Source: Owenia fusiformis
Lineage: Eukaryota; Annelida; Polychaeta; Sabellida; Oweniidae
DNA length: 64,000 bases
Direction of reading: 5' to 3'
Assembly: GCA_903813345.2 (NCBI GenBank)
Contig: CAIIXF020000008.1
Coordinates: 3,855,341-3,919,340 of the forward strand
The first letter of the stretch is position 1. The number at the start of each line of letters is the position of its first letter. Below the pieces are notes generated by a model. The model was not told the DNA's origin and did not search any database. It worked only from the letters and a program-made list of their open reading frames with translations. Shown one piece after another: positions 39,701-48,643 of this stretch. A program made the translations under genes and the position numbers.

Positions 39701-42700
39701 ATGCACAGGAAAGCACACAGTTTTAGTCTGTATTCACACAGCTTCATTTTGATTAGATACTTCGAGACACTAGCTATATTCCAGCAGTTGGTTCATTGAC
39801 GAGACAGGTTTGGACGAGTATGTCTTCTTCCAGCCAATCAGAGTTTACTTGCGATTCTTTTTATCCGCAATGTTTCATTTTATTTTGATACTATAAGAGA
39901 GGGATCTTCTTCCTTGTTAGTGTGTTCAAGTATGTTCAAGTATGTTCAAGTAAATCACTCAGATCTTTAGTGCAGTCAAGTTCATTGTTCCCTGGTCAAG
40001 GTAATTTGTCTAGACACTTTCTCATACTTTCCACATTACTCTCACTCTTTTTCATGAAAGAATTTATCAAGGTATGAAGTTCAAACAATTTTCAAAAAAG
40101 ATAATTTCTATTTTAATAGTATTTTAGAGCAAATATGTGTAAATTCAGTTAGTAGTTTTTTCCAAGGTTTAAAAATGTTTTTTTGAAGTGATAGATTTAT
40201 TCGAGGTGAATATGTGATCTTGACACATATGCACTCACTAAACAGACCATCAATTAGATGAAAATGCCTCAGGTACAAGATAGTATGACTTCCAGAGGTT
40301 ACACAACACAATTAAACAAACCCATATGTTGGACAAAACACATATTTCATCATATAGCATAAGAGGGGAAATAACCCATAATTCAAGGATGTACCTTGGA
40401 GTTGATCTTTACATGAAGATAGGTTTATCTTTGAATTTTGGGTAATCCCCCCTCTTACAATGTGTGATTTTATTTATATAAATACTGTGCTCATTATTAC
40501 CCCAAAAATGTTTATTTTAGGTAATTTTTCTTTGACCCAATCAGAGGTAGCGTATAAGGTCACATGATCATTACTATCCAATAAAATGTCTTCTTTCAGA
40601 GCAATATATAATCCTGGGTGCAGCTGAGGGAATCTTTTCTTTGAACCAATCACAGGTAGTGAATAACATCATCAGATCATTAATATGCAATAAAATGTCT
40701 TCTTTCAGAGCAATATATAATCCTGGGTGCAGCTGAAGGAATCTATTCTTTGAACCTGAGTGAGATTCATGAAGGAACCATGGAATTGGTAAGTTGAAAT
40801 ATTCATTGGCAAAAAAAAGAAAAATTTTCAATAAGTCAATGTCAAAATAATTACATGCATCTTTCATTTTATTTGTATTCACTACAGTCAAATACTAGAC
40901 TATAAAACTTTACAATTCATTCTCCTTTTTTGCTGTACAAAGATGTAATCCAGAGATCACATGAACAATTTTTCCAATCAATTCTGCTCAGGAATGTTGG
41001 ATTATCTTGATAGGAGATTGCAAATTGGTGAATTCAATCTCTTGGGTTACTTCAACCAATGAAAGTAAAAGATATCCTTGTACATACCTATATTTGTGTA
41101 TATATTGTATATCTATATTTGGGAAAACAACATTCAATCAAAATTCAAGTTTCAGATCACATGACCATTCTTAACCAATGAAATGTCTTCCAGGTTCACC
41201 CTAGAAAATGTATCTGGATGTATGTCATCAAAGATGTGCTTATGTCTATATCTGGAAAGACTCAGCACCTTTACAGACATGACCTTATACAAATCCATAG
41301 CAAACAAACCAACAGATTTTCTTTACCAGTCAGTTATGTAGGCAAGATACCAGAGAAGCTTATGCCAAGGTATGTTAGTGTTGATGGTCATCTAAATCGG
41401 ATTTTTTTAGTTGATAAATCCCTCTCACTGACTCTCATGTTAATTTCTGCTAGTTTGGCCATATCTGCAACCCAGTGACTCATTCTTTTGCTCATTTTTA
41501 TGATCACAAAGGAATTTTTAGAATAAAGTCTTTGATTATGTAAACTTAATATTTACCCATTTACATCGAATGAAATGCTACATATCTTAACAAAATATTC
41601 TAATAAGTTTATGTAACTGCATATGATGTGTTGGAAACTAATTTTTTATTTGTAATACAGGCGGCTAAATCCTTCAGTGAAGGTAAACGACACAAAAGGT
41701 TGTGTGCGCTGCTGTGTGGGACGGAACCCTTATAATGGCTACAAATATTTATGTGGAGCCCTGCACAATAGTGTGGTGCTCATGCAGTGGTACGAACCCC
41801 TTAACAAATTCATGCTGCTTAAGGTATGCCCAGTATTGATATTTTTGAATATGATCTTAAACTCCAGCACCACGATTTATTAAAATAAAGCACTGCAAGA
41901 TCCAGTATATTTTTTGAAGAACATTATAGTCTTTCACCCATTGGGTAGATTCAATATTGGCTTTGAAAATACATAAATCATAAACGAAAACATAAGAGAC
42001 ATTGAGGCCCATCAAACATCATACTAGATATGTGACCATACATTTTCAGCAATTCGAGTGCCCCCTGCCTGCCAATATTCTAACATTTGAAATGTTGATC
42101 ACACCAGAGCTAGAGTACCCAATGGTCTGTGTAGGAGTCAGTCGGGGGTAAGTATTTTGTTATATTACACTGCCAGTGAAGTCTGATCAATCTGGACTAT
42201 TTCACCAGATTTAAGCCTCAGTCACATTTGCTCTATGGCGGCTGTCAAGCGGTCGTAGCTTCACAAAATCAGTACAGAAAATCTACATCATTCTGCATAT
42301 CCTTATATTTTATGCTGCATATTTCTCTCAATTTTGGGAAGCTACGGTCGTTGTACAGTTGCCATAGATCAAATGTGACTGAGGCATTACTACCCTAATC
42401 TACCCCATAGCCCAATTACATATGTTTTTGATAAGTTGATGTTTACATGTTCTCAGACTTCATAACTTTTGTCCATTTTATGAGATATCTCGTCCTTAGA
42501 CTGCAAAAAGCTATTGAACGGATGTAAGCTATTGAACGATTTAATGTACAAAGTACAGAGTCACATGATAACTATTTTTTTGTTGTTCATTTTCAGGGAA
42601 TATTTTATTTTGAAGTTAGGTCAACTGAATACTCCTTTGAATTTTATTTATGCTATAAAAAACCATCCTACTTTAGGACATGAGTAACATTGATTACATA

Positions 42701-44405
42701 CAAAATACACTGTACATTCATTTTCAATTATTATGCCTCTTATTTCAGCCATGATCGCCACCATTTGAAGTTTGATATTATCAACATGAATTCTTCCAGT
42801 AGTTGGTTCACTGACCAGACCGGTTCAGGTGAGTGTGTCTTCTTATAGCCAATCAAATAACAGATTTTACATCATGTGATCATTATTGCCGTATCATGTG
42901 ATCATTATTATCCAATCAGATATTTTGATTCTAATATTTCATTAACGCCCCAGTGTGTTCCCCTCCTCTGTTTATAAGAGCATGTTTCTAGGAAAATTGT
43001 GAATGCTGTGCAATATTTCCTATCTCTTTTCTCTTATGTCACCAACACAAGTAGTGACATATTTTTATGGATCCCCAACTTTTTTGTGACCGTTGTTCCA
43101 CGGTTTGTGTTCATTATTTGGTGGTTGGTGTTTGGCATTCTGCATCTGTTACTCATGACAGGTGATGACATTTTGCTAGTAGTGCCTTGTTTCAGGATCA
43201 TATAGCTTCCTCTAGGCTTCACAGAACCATCAATGTTACTTTATTTAGGTAACATAATTACTATTCATCAATGTAGTGTTGATTTTCTTTCAGGCGTGGC
43301 CTACTTAGATGTGGTTAACGTCACACAGTTAGAGAAAGACAGCATTCTAGTATGTTATGACAGTAAGTATTATCTTCAGCCAATCTGGTACAGTTATGAA
43401 GATCACATGATACATATCTCAGCATATCTCAGATTTCTCTGTCCATTTGTTCATTAAATGATAGCTTAATACAAGTTGTCACTATATGATGACACCACGA
43501 TCAAACAGTTGTTATAGTTCATAGGGTAAAGATCATGTAACATAAGTCAAATATTCTTTATCAGCCTATCAAATGTGAAAATCTTGTTTTAGATTTTGTG
43601 AAAGTGGTCAACATGAATGGCAGGTTGAAATCTAGTCGCAGACAGGCAGCTGAACTGCACTTTGACTTTAAGGTTGAATCGTTAGGTAGGTACCTTTTGA
43701 TACAAATTATTTTTGGTACTGGTTTTAAATGTGTATATGTCTTGGAATCAGGTTTTAAGTATTTTTCCATTTTTCTCATACAGTGTATAATTTGATATGA
43801 TGAATATACAGCATTTCATTTGAACATAATATATTACAGTTTGCCTCCAAGATAGTGTATTGGCCTTCCATAAACATGGAATGCAGGGACGCAGTTTTAA
43901 AGCCAATGAAGTTACCCAAGAGATAAGTGATAGGTCTAGAATATTCCGACTATTAGGCTTTGATAGGTAAATATACCAGCTCCTAATATTGTACTTCATA
44001 AAAAGTTATTTCTGACATGTTCGTAAAATCTTGAAATGCTGATATATTTTATTTATTCGTAACTTTTGGATTTGTGTTCTCTAGAATGTCATTGCTGTGA
44101 TTGGTCATCTGTATTATTATTTTAAATGGGGACATTTTTTAAACTGTTGCTTATTATAATATCAGTGGATTGAAAAATTGTTTAGCATCAAAGTATCAAA
44201 ACACTTATTTTCCCTTCAATAAAGTTGTGATTACTATGATTGAAAATTGCATCGAAAATAATTTGTATCATGAAATTCACCTACGATTACAAATTATTGT
44301 GAAAACTGCATTTTCAGGTCAATCGTTCTTGAAAGTCGACCCACGGATGAACCAGACGCGAACTCCAATTTGTATGTATTAGCAGGCCACGAGGCCACCT
44401 ATTAG
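18716..44405 (+). CDS. MAP4K3: GCK-family MAP4K3/MAP4K5-type kinase, 27 exons
   Basis: Exons: 18716-18817, 24373-24430, 25061-25151, 25513-25577, 25934-26080, 26453-26525, 26734-26865, 27304-27366, 27567-27648, 27934-28053, 28639-28717, 29051-29103, 29313-29437, 30933-30971, 32214-32273, 34137-34176, 34757-35062, 37264-37348, 40709-40788, 41194-41369, 41661-41823, 42050-42147, 42749-42828, 43294-43362, 43593-43685, 43840-43966, 44318-44405. They total 2694 nt, 897 residues (human MAP4K3 894). The kinase domain, about 19-275, has [10 protein letters not shown], Lys47 in AIKVIK, Asp138 in [11 protein letters not shown], Asp156 in DFG and GTPYWMAPE. A middle region, about 430-545, has SH3-binding PPLPPK and [12 protein letters not shown] citron-homology domain follows [14 protein letters not shown] (from 546) and runs almost to the end ([11 protein letters not shown]). 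The family acts upstream of JNK and in amino-acid signalling to mTORC1. MAP4K3 versus MAP4K5 is not decided. The small exon 14 is the least certain. Confidence 0.94.
21187..21295. repeat. Near-perfect hairpin
   Basis: The arms 21187-21229 and 21247-21295 mirror each other: GCTACTAGTTTCGAA and TTCGAAACTAGTAGC outside, GGGTCTAGGCACAAA and TTTGTGCCTAGACCC inside, with a loop of about 18 bases. A small fold-back repeat in MAP4K intron 1. Confidence 0.8.
22453..23516. mobile_element. Degenerate Tc1/mariner-type element with ~235-bp TIRs
   Basis: The ends TACAAGGGGCGAT and ATCGCCCCTTGTA are perfect, with TA at 22451-22452 and 23517-23518. The inverted arms run about 22453-22690 and 23285-23516, sharing ATTCTGATAAAAATGC and GTTGCCATGGTAACCTGTAT. 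The interior keeps a transposase-like scrap on the plus strand near 23060-23140, [18 protein letters not shown], resembling the linker after a Tc1/mariner helix-turn-helix (V-D-x-P-x-S-G-R-P). Stops and loss of the catalytic part make it dead. Long TIRs around a shrunken transposase look like a step toward a MITE. Confidence 0.75.
24580..24960. promoter_or_regulatory. GC-richer, promoter-like block in MAP4K intron 2
   Basis: The block contains inverted CCAAT boxes (CATTGGTC), TGCGCATG and a TATATAGA motif at about 24833-24840. Copies of a GTATAACTTGGTTA-like string lie near both ends, so it may be a mobile or repeat-derived segment rather than an alternative promoter. Downstream transcription would omit the first two coding exons. 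No start codon is assigned. Confidence 0.25.
25122..25470 (+). repeat. 38-bp array built from the MAP4K exon 3 donor
   Basis: Copies at exact 38-bp spacing begin at 25123 (the real exon end), 25161, 25199, 25237, 25275, 25313 and 25351, then decay to about 25470. Each repeats the codons for [10 protein letters not shown] and the following donor (CTACGGTAGGT or CTATGGTAAGT). Using an outer donor would read CTA CGG TAG, stopping at once after the true exon end. Only the first donor gives a working kinase. Copies decay with distance from the exon. Confidence 0.92.
28784..28812 (+). repeat. Copy of MAP4K exon 11 end plus donor
   Basis: GAGAACACGCTCAGAAATAA and the following TAGTAAGC repeat the last 25 coding bases of exon 11 (ERTRSEIN) with its donor, 91 bp downstream. 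Similar sequence extends on both sides: TCAACGCACAGTGTA at 28602 and 28751, and ATGTTTAGTC after each donor. The whole region 28600-28750 thus duplicated and then lost its middle, now a (TAA)n tract. Confidence 0.85.
29731..30056. repeat. 32-bp minisatellite in MAP4K intron 13
   Basis: About ten to eleven near-identical copies of GGGATAAGTGTCCATGTAAT plus twelve further bases, at 32-bp spacing from 29731. The high copy identity suggests recent expansion. No relation to the neighbouring exons is seen. Confidence 0.9.
32460..32945. repeat. Diverged ~30-bp repeat in MAP4K intron 15
   Basis: Some sixteen diverged copies of a unit like GAGCTAGCCTCATTTTCAAA start about 190 bp after exon 15. Unit length drifts between 26 and 32 bases. 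No open frame of interest. Confidence 0.75.
35080..37150 (-). mobile_element. 5'-truncated non-LTR retrotransposon (LINE)
   Basis: The element lies antisense in MAP4K intron 17, with its probable 3'UTR (35080-35291, AT-rich, CAATTTCAATTTGTTTATTT) beginning about 18 bp after the exon 17 donor. The RT ORF follows. Upstream of it, to about 37150, weakly coding sequence remains but no endonuclease domain, so the 5' part is missing. Length and domain type fit a jockey/CR1-like LINE; the clade is not resolved. Target-site duplications were not identified. Confidence 0.85.
35292..36914 (-). CDS. LINE ORF2 fragment, full reverse transcriptase domain
   Basis: 540 residues without a stop. The RT motifs appear in order: [12 protein letters not shown] near residue 85-95, [51 protein letters not shown] and the catalytic FADDTNLL. 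A thumb and C-terminal region containing [17 protein letters not shown] and YNTRNKK follow. The end is a natural stop. The uninterrupted frame indicates a young insertion. The missing N-terminal endonuclease makes autonomous movement unlikely. It is encoded opposite to the host gene. Confidence 0.93.
   Translation of the reverse strand: MFTGVGDSIGSPCEYMNNIGRQASTLFLNPIDSNELNVELSKLKNSAASFDDFKPSIIKHCGKEFQLPLLHIFNLSLTNGVFPDKLKIAKIIPIHKKEDKQLFNNYRPISILPVFSKLLEKLMHHRLTSFLDKIEIMYLYQFGFREKKSTFMAVLTFVEKIRHSIDKGEFSIGVFLDFSKAFDTIDHNILFQKLDFYGIRGVALEWIKSYFSNRIQKTCYIDTISDPETITCGIPQGSVLGPLFFIIYINDIYLSSPRLFFVLFADDTNLLIQGKNLNEITNALNAELKLIEEWIATNKLSLNAKKTKYIIFSSRQKQYNKNEISVIVNNKVLEQVTHINFLGIIIDQNLTWKNHITAVNMKISRTIGILYKVKHLLNAKSLLSIYYSLIYSYLIYGNIIWGEAGCTLLNTLHRSQKQFVRIATNSDFRAHSLPLFHDLKILNIFEINKQQRYIFMFKWINGKDNYQQIFPNFFQTVENRHNYNTRNKKTFDKPKIRTNYGKSMLSYSIPDIWNQLPPHFKSIRSIVLMKKQTKKYLLQL
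38131..39747 (-). CDS. Nested antisense gene for an unknown predicted secreted protein, 2 exons
   Basis: Exon 1 39627-39747, exon 2 38131-39413; 1404 nt, 467 residues, frame continuous across a GT-AG intron. The start [19 protein letters not shown] gives a short basic then hydrophobic signal peptide, with likely cleavage near residue 23-26. The body has four N-glycosylation sequons (NVT, NGT, NAT, NVT) and about ten cysteines. Repeating short beta-rich blocks such as [20 protein letters not shown] and [15 protein letters not shown] hint at a propeller fold, but I do not recognise a family. The C terminus ends in a hydrophobic run ([10 protein letters not shown]), which could be an anchor or intron read-through if a 3' exon was missed. 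The gene lies wholly in MAP4K intron 18 on the other strand. Confidence 0.8.
39779..39845 (+). repeat. Dispersed copy of MAP4K exon 23 end plus donor
   Basis: TTCCAGCAGTTGGTTCATTG and the following 45 bases match 42794-42860 at roughly 80 percent. The match spans exon 23 codons for [12 protein letters not shown], its donor and the intron start (TGTCTTCTT..AGCCAATCA). The copy is about 3 kb upstream of its source, just 5' of the nested antisense gene. The donor GGTGAGT has become GACGAGT, so the splice site is dead here. Confidence 0.75.
40533..40757 (+). repeat. ~110-bp tandem duplication including MAP4K exon 19 acceptor
   Basis: Two units of about 109 bp end at the real exon 19. Each carries ATCATTANTATSCAATAAAA, TGTCTTCTTTCAG and then AGCAATATATAATCCTGGGT. 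The upstream copy, 40600-40655, encodes [19 protein letters not shown] in the exon 19 frame and ends at CAG|GTAGTG, a possible donor. Its 56 nt join exon 18 to exon 20 in frame, while joining it to exon 19 would not. Confidence 0.88.
42215..42385. repeat. Fold-back MITE in MAP4K intron 22
   Basis: The arms 42215-42267 and 42338-42385 mirror each other: GCCTCAGTCACATTTGCTCT and ...ATCAAATGTGACTGAGGC at the ends, GTCGTAGCTTC and GAAGCTACGG inside. The loop is about 70 bp. No ORF. Confidence 0.8.
43034..43196. repeat. Dispersed repeat, copy 3
   Basis: It shares ACACAAGTAGTGACATATT, GGTGGTTGGTGTTTGGCA and TAGTGCCTTGTTTC with 8497-8668 in the GH31 gene, in the same orientation. An interspersed element of unknown class in MAP4K intron 23. 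Confidence 0.55.
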
Positions 44406-44994
44406 CCAACTTGAATATTAATTATTGCTCAGTTTTATACCATTAAGTGTCATTTGAAATGTTGGATATGGGCCAGTCAAGTGAAATACTGGTTACGCTC
44501 CAATTGTATGAGATGTTGGATTGCAGTCTGATTATGGGAAATACTCCGATCTCGTGGATTTTGCTGAATTCCGTTAAATATTGGATATTCTTGGTTTTCC
44601 TTAAATTATGGATACATTCGGGTAAGGAGAAATTGTGGATATGTAATGATGGAAATATCTACACCGACAAATTGATGTTAAAACATTTCAAACATTGTGA
44701 CCCAAAATCAAAGGATTTATATACTTGGTGTCATCAATACTGATGACCTTTTAAGAACATCCATTGAACATATACGAAGATTTTGTGAAATTAAGGAAAG
44801 CTCTTTCAATTTTGATCTTGTGCTTCTTATGAAGAAGAAAACCTTGGATTAAATCAACCGGGAACCGATGGATTTGGTTACTTTGACTGATAACAAACAA
44901 CATCTCTTAAAACCTGCAGAAAGGATCTATAATAGGATATAGGATCAAAGTGCTGAATATGACATGTGCCTAGAAGAATGTTACTTATGTGAAG

Positions 44995-45205
44995 AATGTT
45001 TCCAGTTAGAAGAGTGTTTCAAATGGATACAGTGTTTCCAATGGGAAAAGTGTTTCCAATGGGAAAAGTGTTTCCAATGGGAAAAGTGTTTCCAAAGGGA
45101 AGAATGTCTCAAATGGAGACAGTGTTTCCAATGGAAATTGTGTTTCCAATGGAAATAGTGTTTCCAATGGGAAAGGTGTTTCCACTAACGAGAGAAGTGT
45201 TTCCA
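44995..45205. repeat. 18-bp minisatellite
   Basis: About eleven copies of TGTTTCCAATGGGAAAAG and variants. The period is a multiple of three, so several frames stay open and encode repeats such as CFQWEK. I do not call a gene. Confidence 0.85.
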
Positions 45206-45656
45206 ATTGGATATTGAAGTAATATCAACTTGTTAACTGTTTTAGTACTAACACTATCTTGCCCTGTACTATACTTTCATGAATCAGCATTTTATGTCAT
45301 GTAAACGTATTAGTAACTACCCATGATGTACCTATCTTATGTTCTGAATTTAAGTCCCAGTTTCTAAAGAAAGTTCCATTTACCATATGAAATATGTACC
45401 ATTGTTCACATGAAATAAGTACTTATTTGCACTTGTTAGACATATGTACCAATTGGCATATAAAATAGGTACATTTATGCACAAGACAATGTACCATTTG
45501 GCACAATAAATACTGTAGTTACCATTTTGCACGGTTGCAATAGTAAACTTATTAATTGTCAAATTTCAATGAGTTAAAATGCTTTTGATTGCATTGCTGT
45601 GTATTTTCAAGAGGAGTTATATATTTTCTCATGAACAATTTAATTAAGGTTTTACA

Positions 45657-45957
45657 GGTTCAGGAATGCAAGTTCAGTGAATTCAAGGAATGCATGTCTT
45701 ATGGATTCAATGAATGCATGTCTTATGGATTCAAGGAATGCATGTCTTATGGATTCAATGAATGCATGTCTTATGGATTCAAGGAATGCGTGTCTTATGG
45801 ATTCAAGGAATGCATGTCTTATGGATTCAATGAATGCATGTCTTATGGATTCAAGGAATGCATGTCTTATGGATTCAATGAATGCATATCTTATGGATTC
45901 AAGGAATGCATGTCTTGTGGATTCAGTGAATGCATGTCTTATGGATTCAATGAATGT
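45657..45957. repeat. 24-bp minisatellite
   Basis: About twelve copies of AATGCATGTCTTATGGATTC plus four bases, alternating AAGG and AATG variants so that a 48-bp higher-order unit shows. Three frames are open for over 120 codons, encoding for example ECMSYGFK. It lies 1.25 kb after the MAP4K stop. Confidence 0.88.
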
Positions 45958-46517
45958 AGATTGTACAGGTTTTGAACAAGGATTTTGTGGTTCCACCGAA
46001 AACGGGTCATTTAGGAATCTTGAAGAGTTAATGGATCCATGCTTTTTGTGATTTATGCTTTTCATTTCGATGGATTTAGATTCCACAGATGTGTTTCTTT
46101 GGGCTTTGTAAATTTTTTAAATGTAAATGGATTTCATAGGTGGGTCAAATATTATATTTGACACCTTGTGCCTATTCTTGGGTGATAATGCAATAGTAAT
46201 ATTCTCCCACAGGGTATTTATTTTAAGCCATTGGAACTTCCTCTATGAATAATCTTGGCCAGTTGATCTATAAACCTGTTAACTCGAGTGACTAGAATAT
46301 TTTCCTAGTTTTGAAATCTAGGAATTTGTATATATGAGGATTTAAACTGTATCAAATGTACAAAAATGTAAATTAATATAAAGGGAAGCACACACACACA
46401 TATACTGTACTTTAGTACAAGATTGATATAAATTCTTCATTTTAGATTTATGCCAAATCAATGTACATGTACAGTAATTAACTAATTGGCCAATATGCTA
46501 ATTTTGTCATTTGTTAG

Positions 46518-47976
46518 TTGTCAGTAATTTTTTATCGCACTTTGAAAAAGTGCTATATTGCCGTCGTCTTGTGCTGTTGGGCGGGCGTGCGGGCGGGCGG
46601 GACATAAACCAAATCTTGTCATCAAATTTCCAGGATAACTGCTTACCTGTTCAACTTGAAATTTTTACAGATGCAAGAGCAGACTAGTACCAAGATCTGA
46701 TTAGGTTAAGGGCATGCTGGGTAAACTACGTGGCGGCCATTTTGAATTTTTCAACAAATCTTGTCATCAAAATTCCAGGAAAACCACTTATCCGTTCAAC
46801 TTGAAATTTTTACAGATGCAAGAGCAGACTATTGCCAAGATCTGATTAGGTTTTGGGTATGCTGGCTGAATTACATGGTGGCCATTTTGAATTTTTCAAT
46901 TTGGCGGCCATTTTGAATTTTTCAACTTGCTCCAAATTGACCAAATTTTTTTTTTAAAAACATCTACAAGTTCTCAGAAGTTCAAATCTGACCTTAGATT
47001 TCAGATTTGACCTTTCATTCACCTTCAGTGACCTTGAAAAGGTCAAAAAAGTTGATTTTCTAAATTGATATTTTGGATTTAAATTTAGGTCAGCTTAATT
47101 ACAAAACACCTACTGAGGTCTGAAAAAGTTAAATTTTCAAGGTCGAAGGTCAAGGTCATTAAACTAGGTCACAAATGATGTTATCCAAGTTTCTCAAAGT
47201 TTGAGACTACAAATCAATTCTTGTCATCAAAATTCCAAGAAAACCGCTAACCTGTTCAACTTGAAATTTTTACACATGCAATAGCAGACTAGTGCCAAGA
47301 TCTGATTAGGTTTAGGGCATGCTGGGTAAACTACGTGGTGGCCATTTTGAATTTTTCAACAAATCTTGTCATCAAAATTCCAGGAAAACCACTTATCCGT
47401 TCAACTTGAAATTTTTACAGATGCAAGAGCAGACTATTGCCAAGATCTGATTAGGTTTTGGGTATGCTGGCTGAATTACATGGTGGCCATTTTGAATTTT
47501 TCAATTTGGCGGCCATTTTGAATTTTTCAACTTGCTCCAAATTGACCAAATTTTTTTTTAAAAACATCTACAAGTTCTCAGAAGTTCAAATCTGACCTTA
47601 GATTTCAGATTTGACCTTTCATTCACCTTCAGTGACCTTGAAAAGGTCAAAAAAGTTGATTTTCTAAATTGATATTTTGGATTTAAATTTAGGTCAGCTT
47701 AATTACAAAACACCTACTGAGGTCTGAAAAAATTAAATTTTCTAGGTCGAAGGTCATCAAATTAGGTCACAAACGATGTTATCTAAATTTTCCCAAAGTT
47801 CAAGACTACAAATAAATTCTTGTCATCAAAATTGCAGGAAAACCGCTAACCTTGTCAACTTGAAATGTTTACAGATGCAAGAGCAGACTAGTGCCAAGGT
47901 CTGATTAGGTTTTGGCCATGCTGGGTAAATTGCATGGTGGCCAGTTTGCTCTTCAAAGTGCAATATTTATCACTGT
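46518..47976. mobile_element. Repeat element with ~600-bp internal tandem units
   Basis: The borders CAGTAATTTTTTATCGCACT and the complement of AAGTGCAATATTTATCACTG form an imperfect TIR. Inside are about 2.3 copies of a unit of some 600 bp (starts near 46611, 47217 and 47816), each holding two shorter repeats with CAACTTGAAATTTTTACAGA. The first and second units differ at few bases. A G-rich tract (GGGCGGGCGTGCGGGCGGGC) lies at 46579. No ORF. Confidence 0.6.
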
Positions 47977-48350
47977 GTGTCTTGTTAACAATTATTTTTA
48001 AAAACATTTCATTTGGAAAAGTGCTTGAATGTTTTCCAAAGTGAATTCCAGTGGTTGGATTTGTTTAGTAAATGATTGAATGATACTATTATATTTTGAT
48101 ATGTGTGTGATAACATTGTGTTAAAGTAGCCCTTTATTGCAATACAGTATATAACATGTACAGTTGTATTATTCAGCTTTTGTAATTTATTTAATTATAA
48201 ACCAAATTACTTTCTTGTACGAGGAATGACTCTCCATGTTTAAAATGCCAATTTCCTGTCTAAAATGACAATTTCTGGTCTAAAATGTCACTTTTCCTGT
48301 CTAAAATGTCACTACAGACGTTCCAATTCCAAGTCATTTCTCTCTTAACA

Positions 48351-48643
48351 AGGAGGATTGGCTCACATACCTCGATATTCGACCTTTACCTAATCGATGA
48401 AAACATTGAAAATTTTTGATATTGTAACTGACTATAAATTCATAATCTGTGATCCAAAAGATTTGAACTAATATTTTGATCACGTCTTTAGTGTTTTGAA
48501 TTTTTGTTTGGAAATAAGACCAAAACTCGCGATTGAAATTCTGAAGTGAAAAAATGGCAGCTGTTTGATTTTGAATTTTGTAATCAAGACATGACTCAAT
48601 ATATGGCAGAATATCAAAATAGAACCCTGGGAGCCAATCCTCT
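48351..48643. mobile_element. Small TIR element (~293 bp)
   Basis: The ends AGGAGGATTGGCTC and GAGCCAATCCTCT are complementary. The interior (48425-48600) matches the sequence around the hAT element in POLR2I intron 1 (17230-17318 and 17787-17850), including GAACTAATATTTTGATCAC-like and AAAAAATGGC blocks. It serves as an empty-site relative for that insertion. Confidence 0.55.

Larger units (their letters stand above)
44406..46517 (+). other. MAP4K 3' flank and probable 3'UTR
   Basis: No exon follows the stop. AATAAA at 45505-45510 is a possible poly(A) signal. Two triplet-period minisatellites and a loose repeat of ATGTACCATTTGGCAC-like units (45365-45530) lie here. Open frames across them are repeat artefacts. 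Confidence 0.5.

Noticed and set aside
45589-46086. Frames of 124-144 codons on both strands with ECMSYGFK or RHAFIESI repeats
   Set aside because: The repeat period is a multiple of three, which opens all phases. There is no start context, splice structure or known family.
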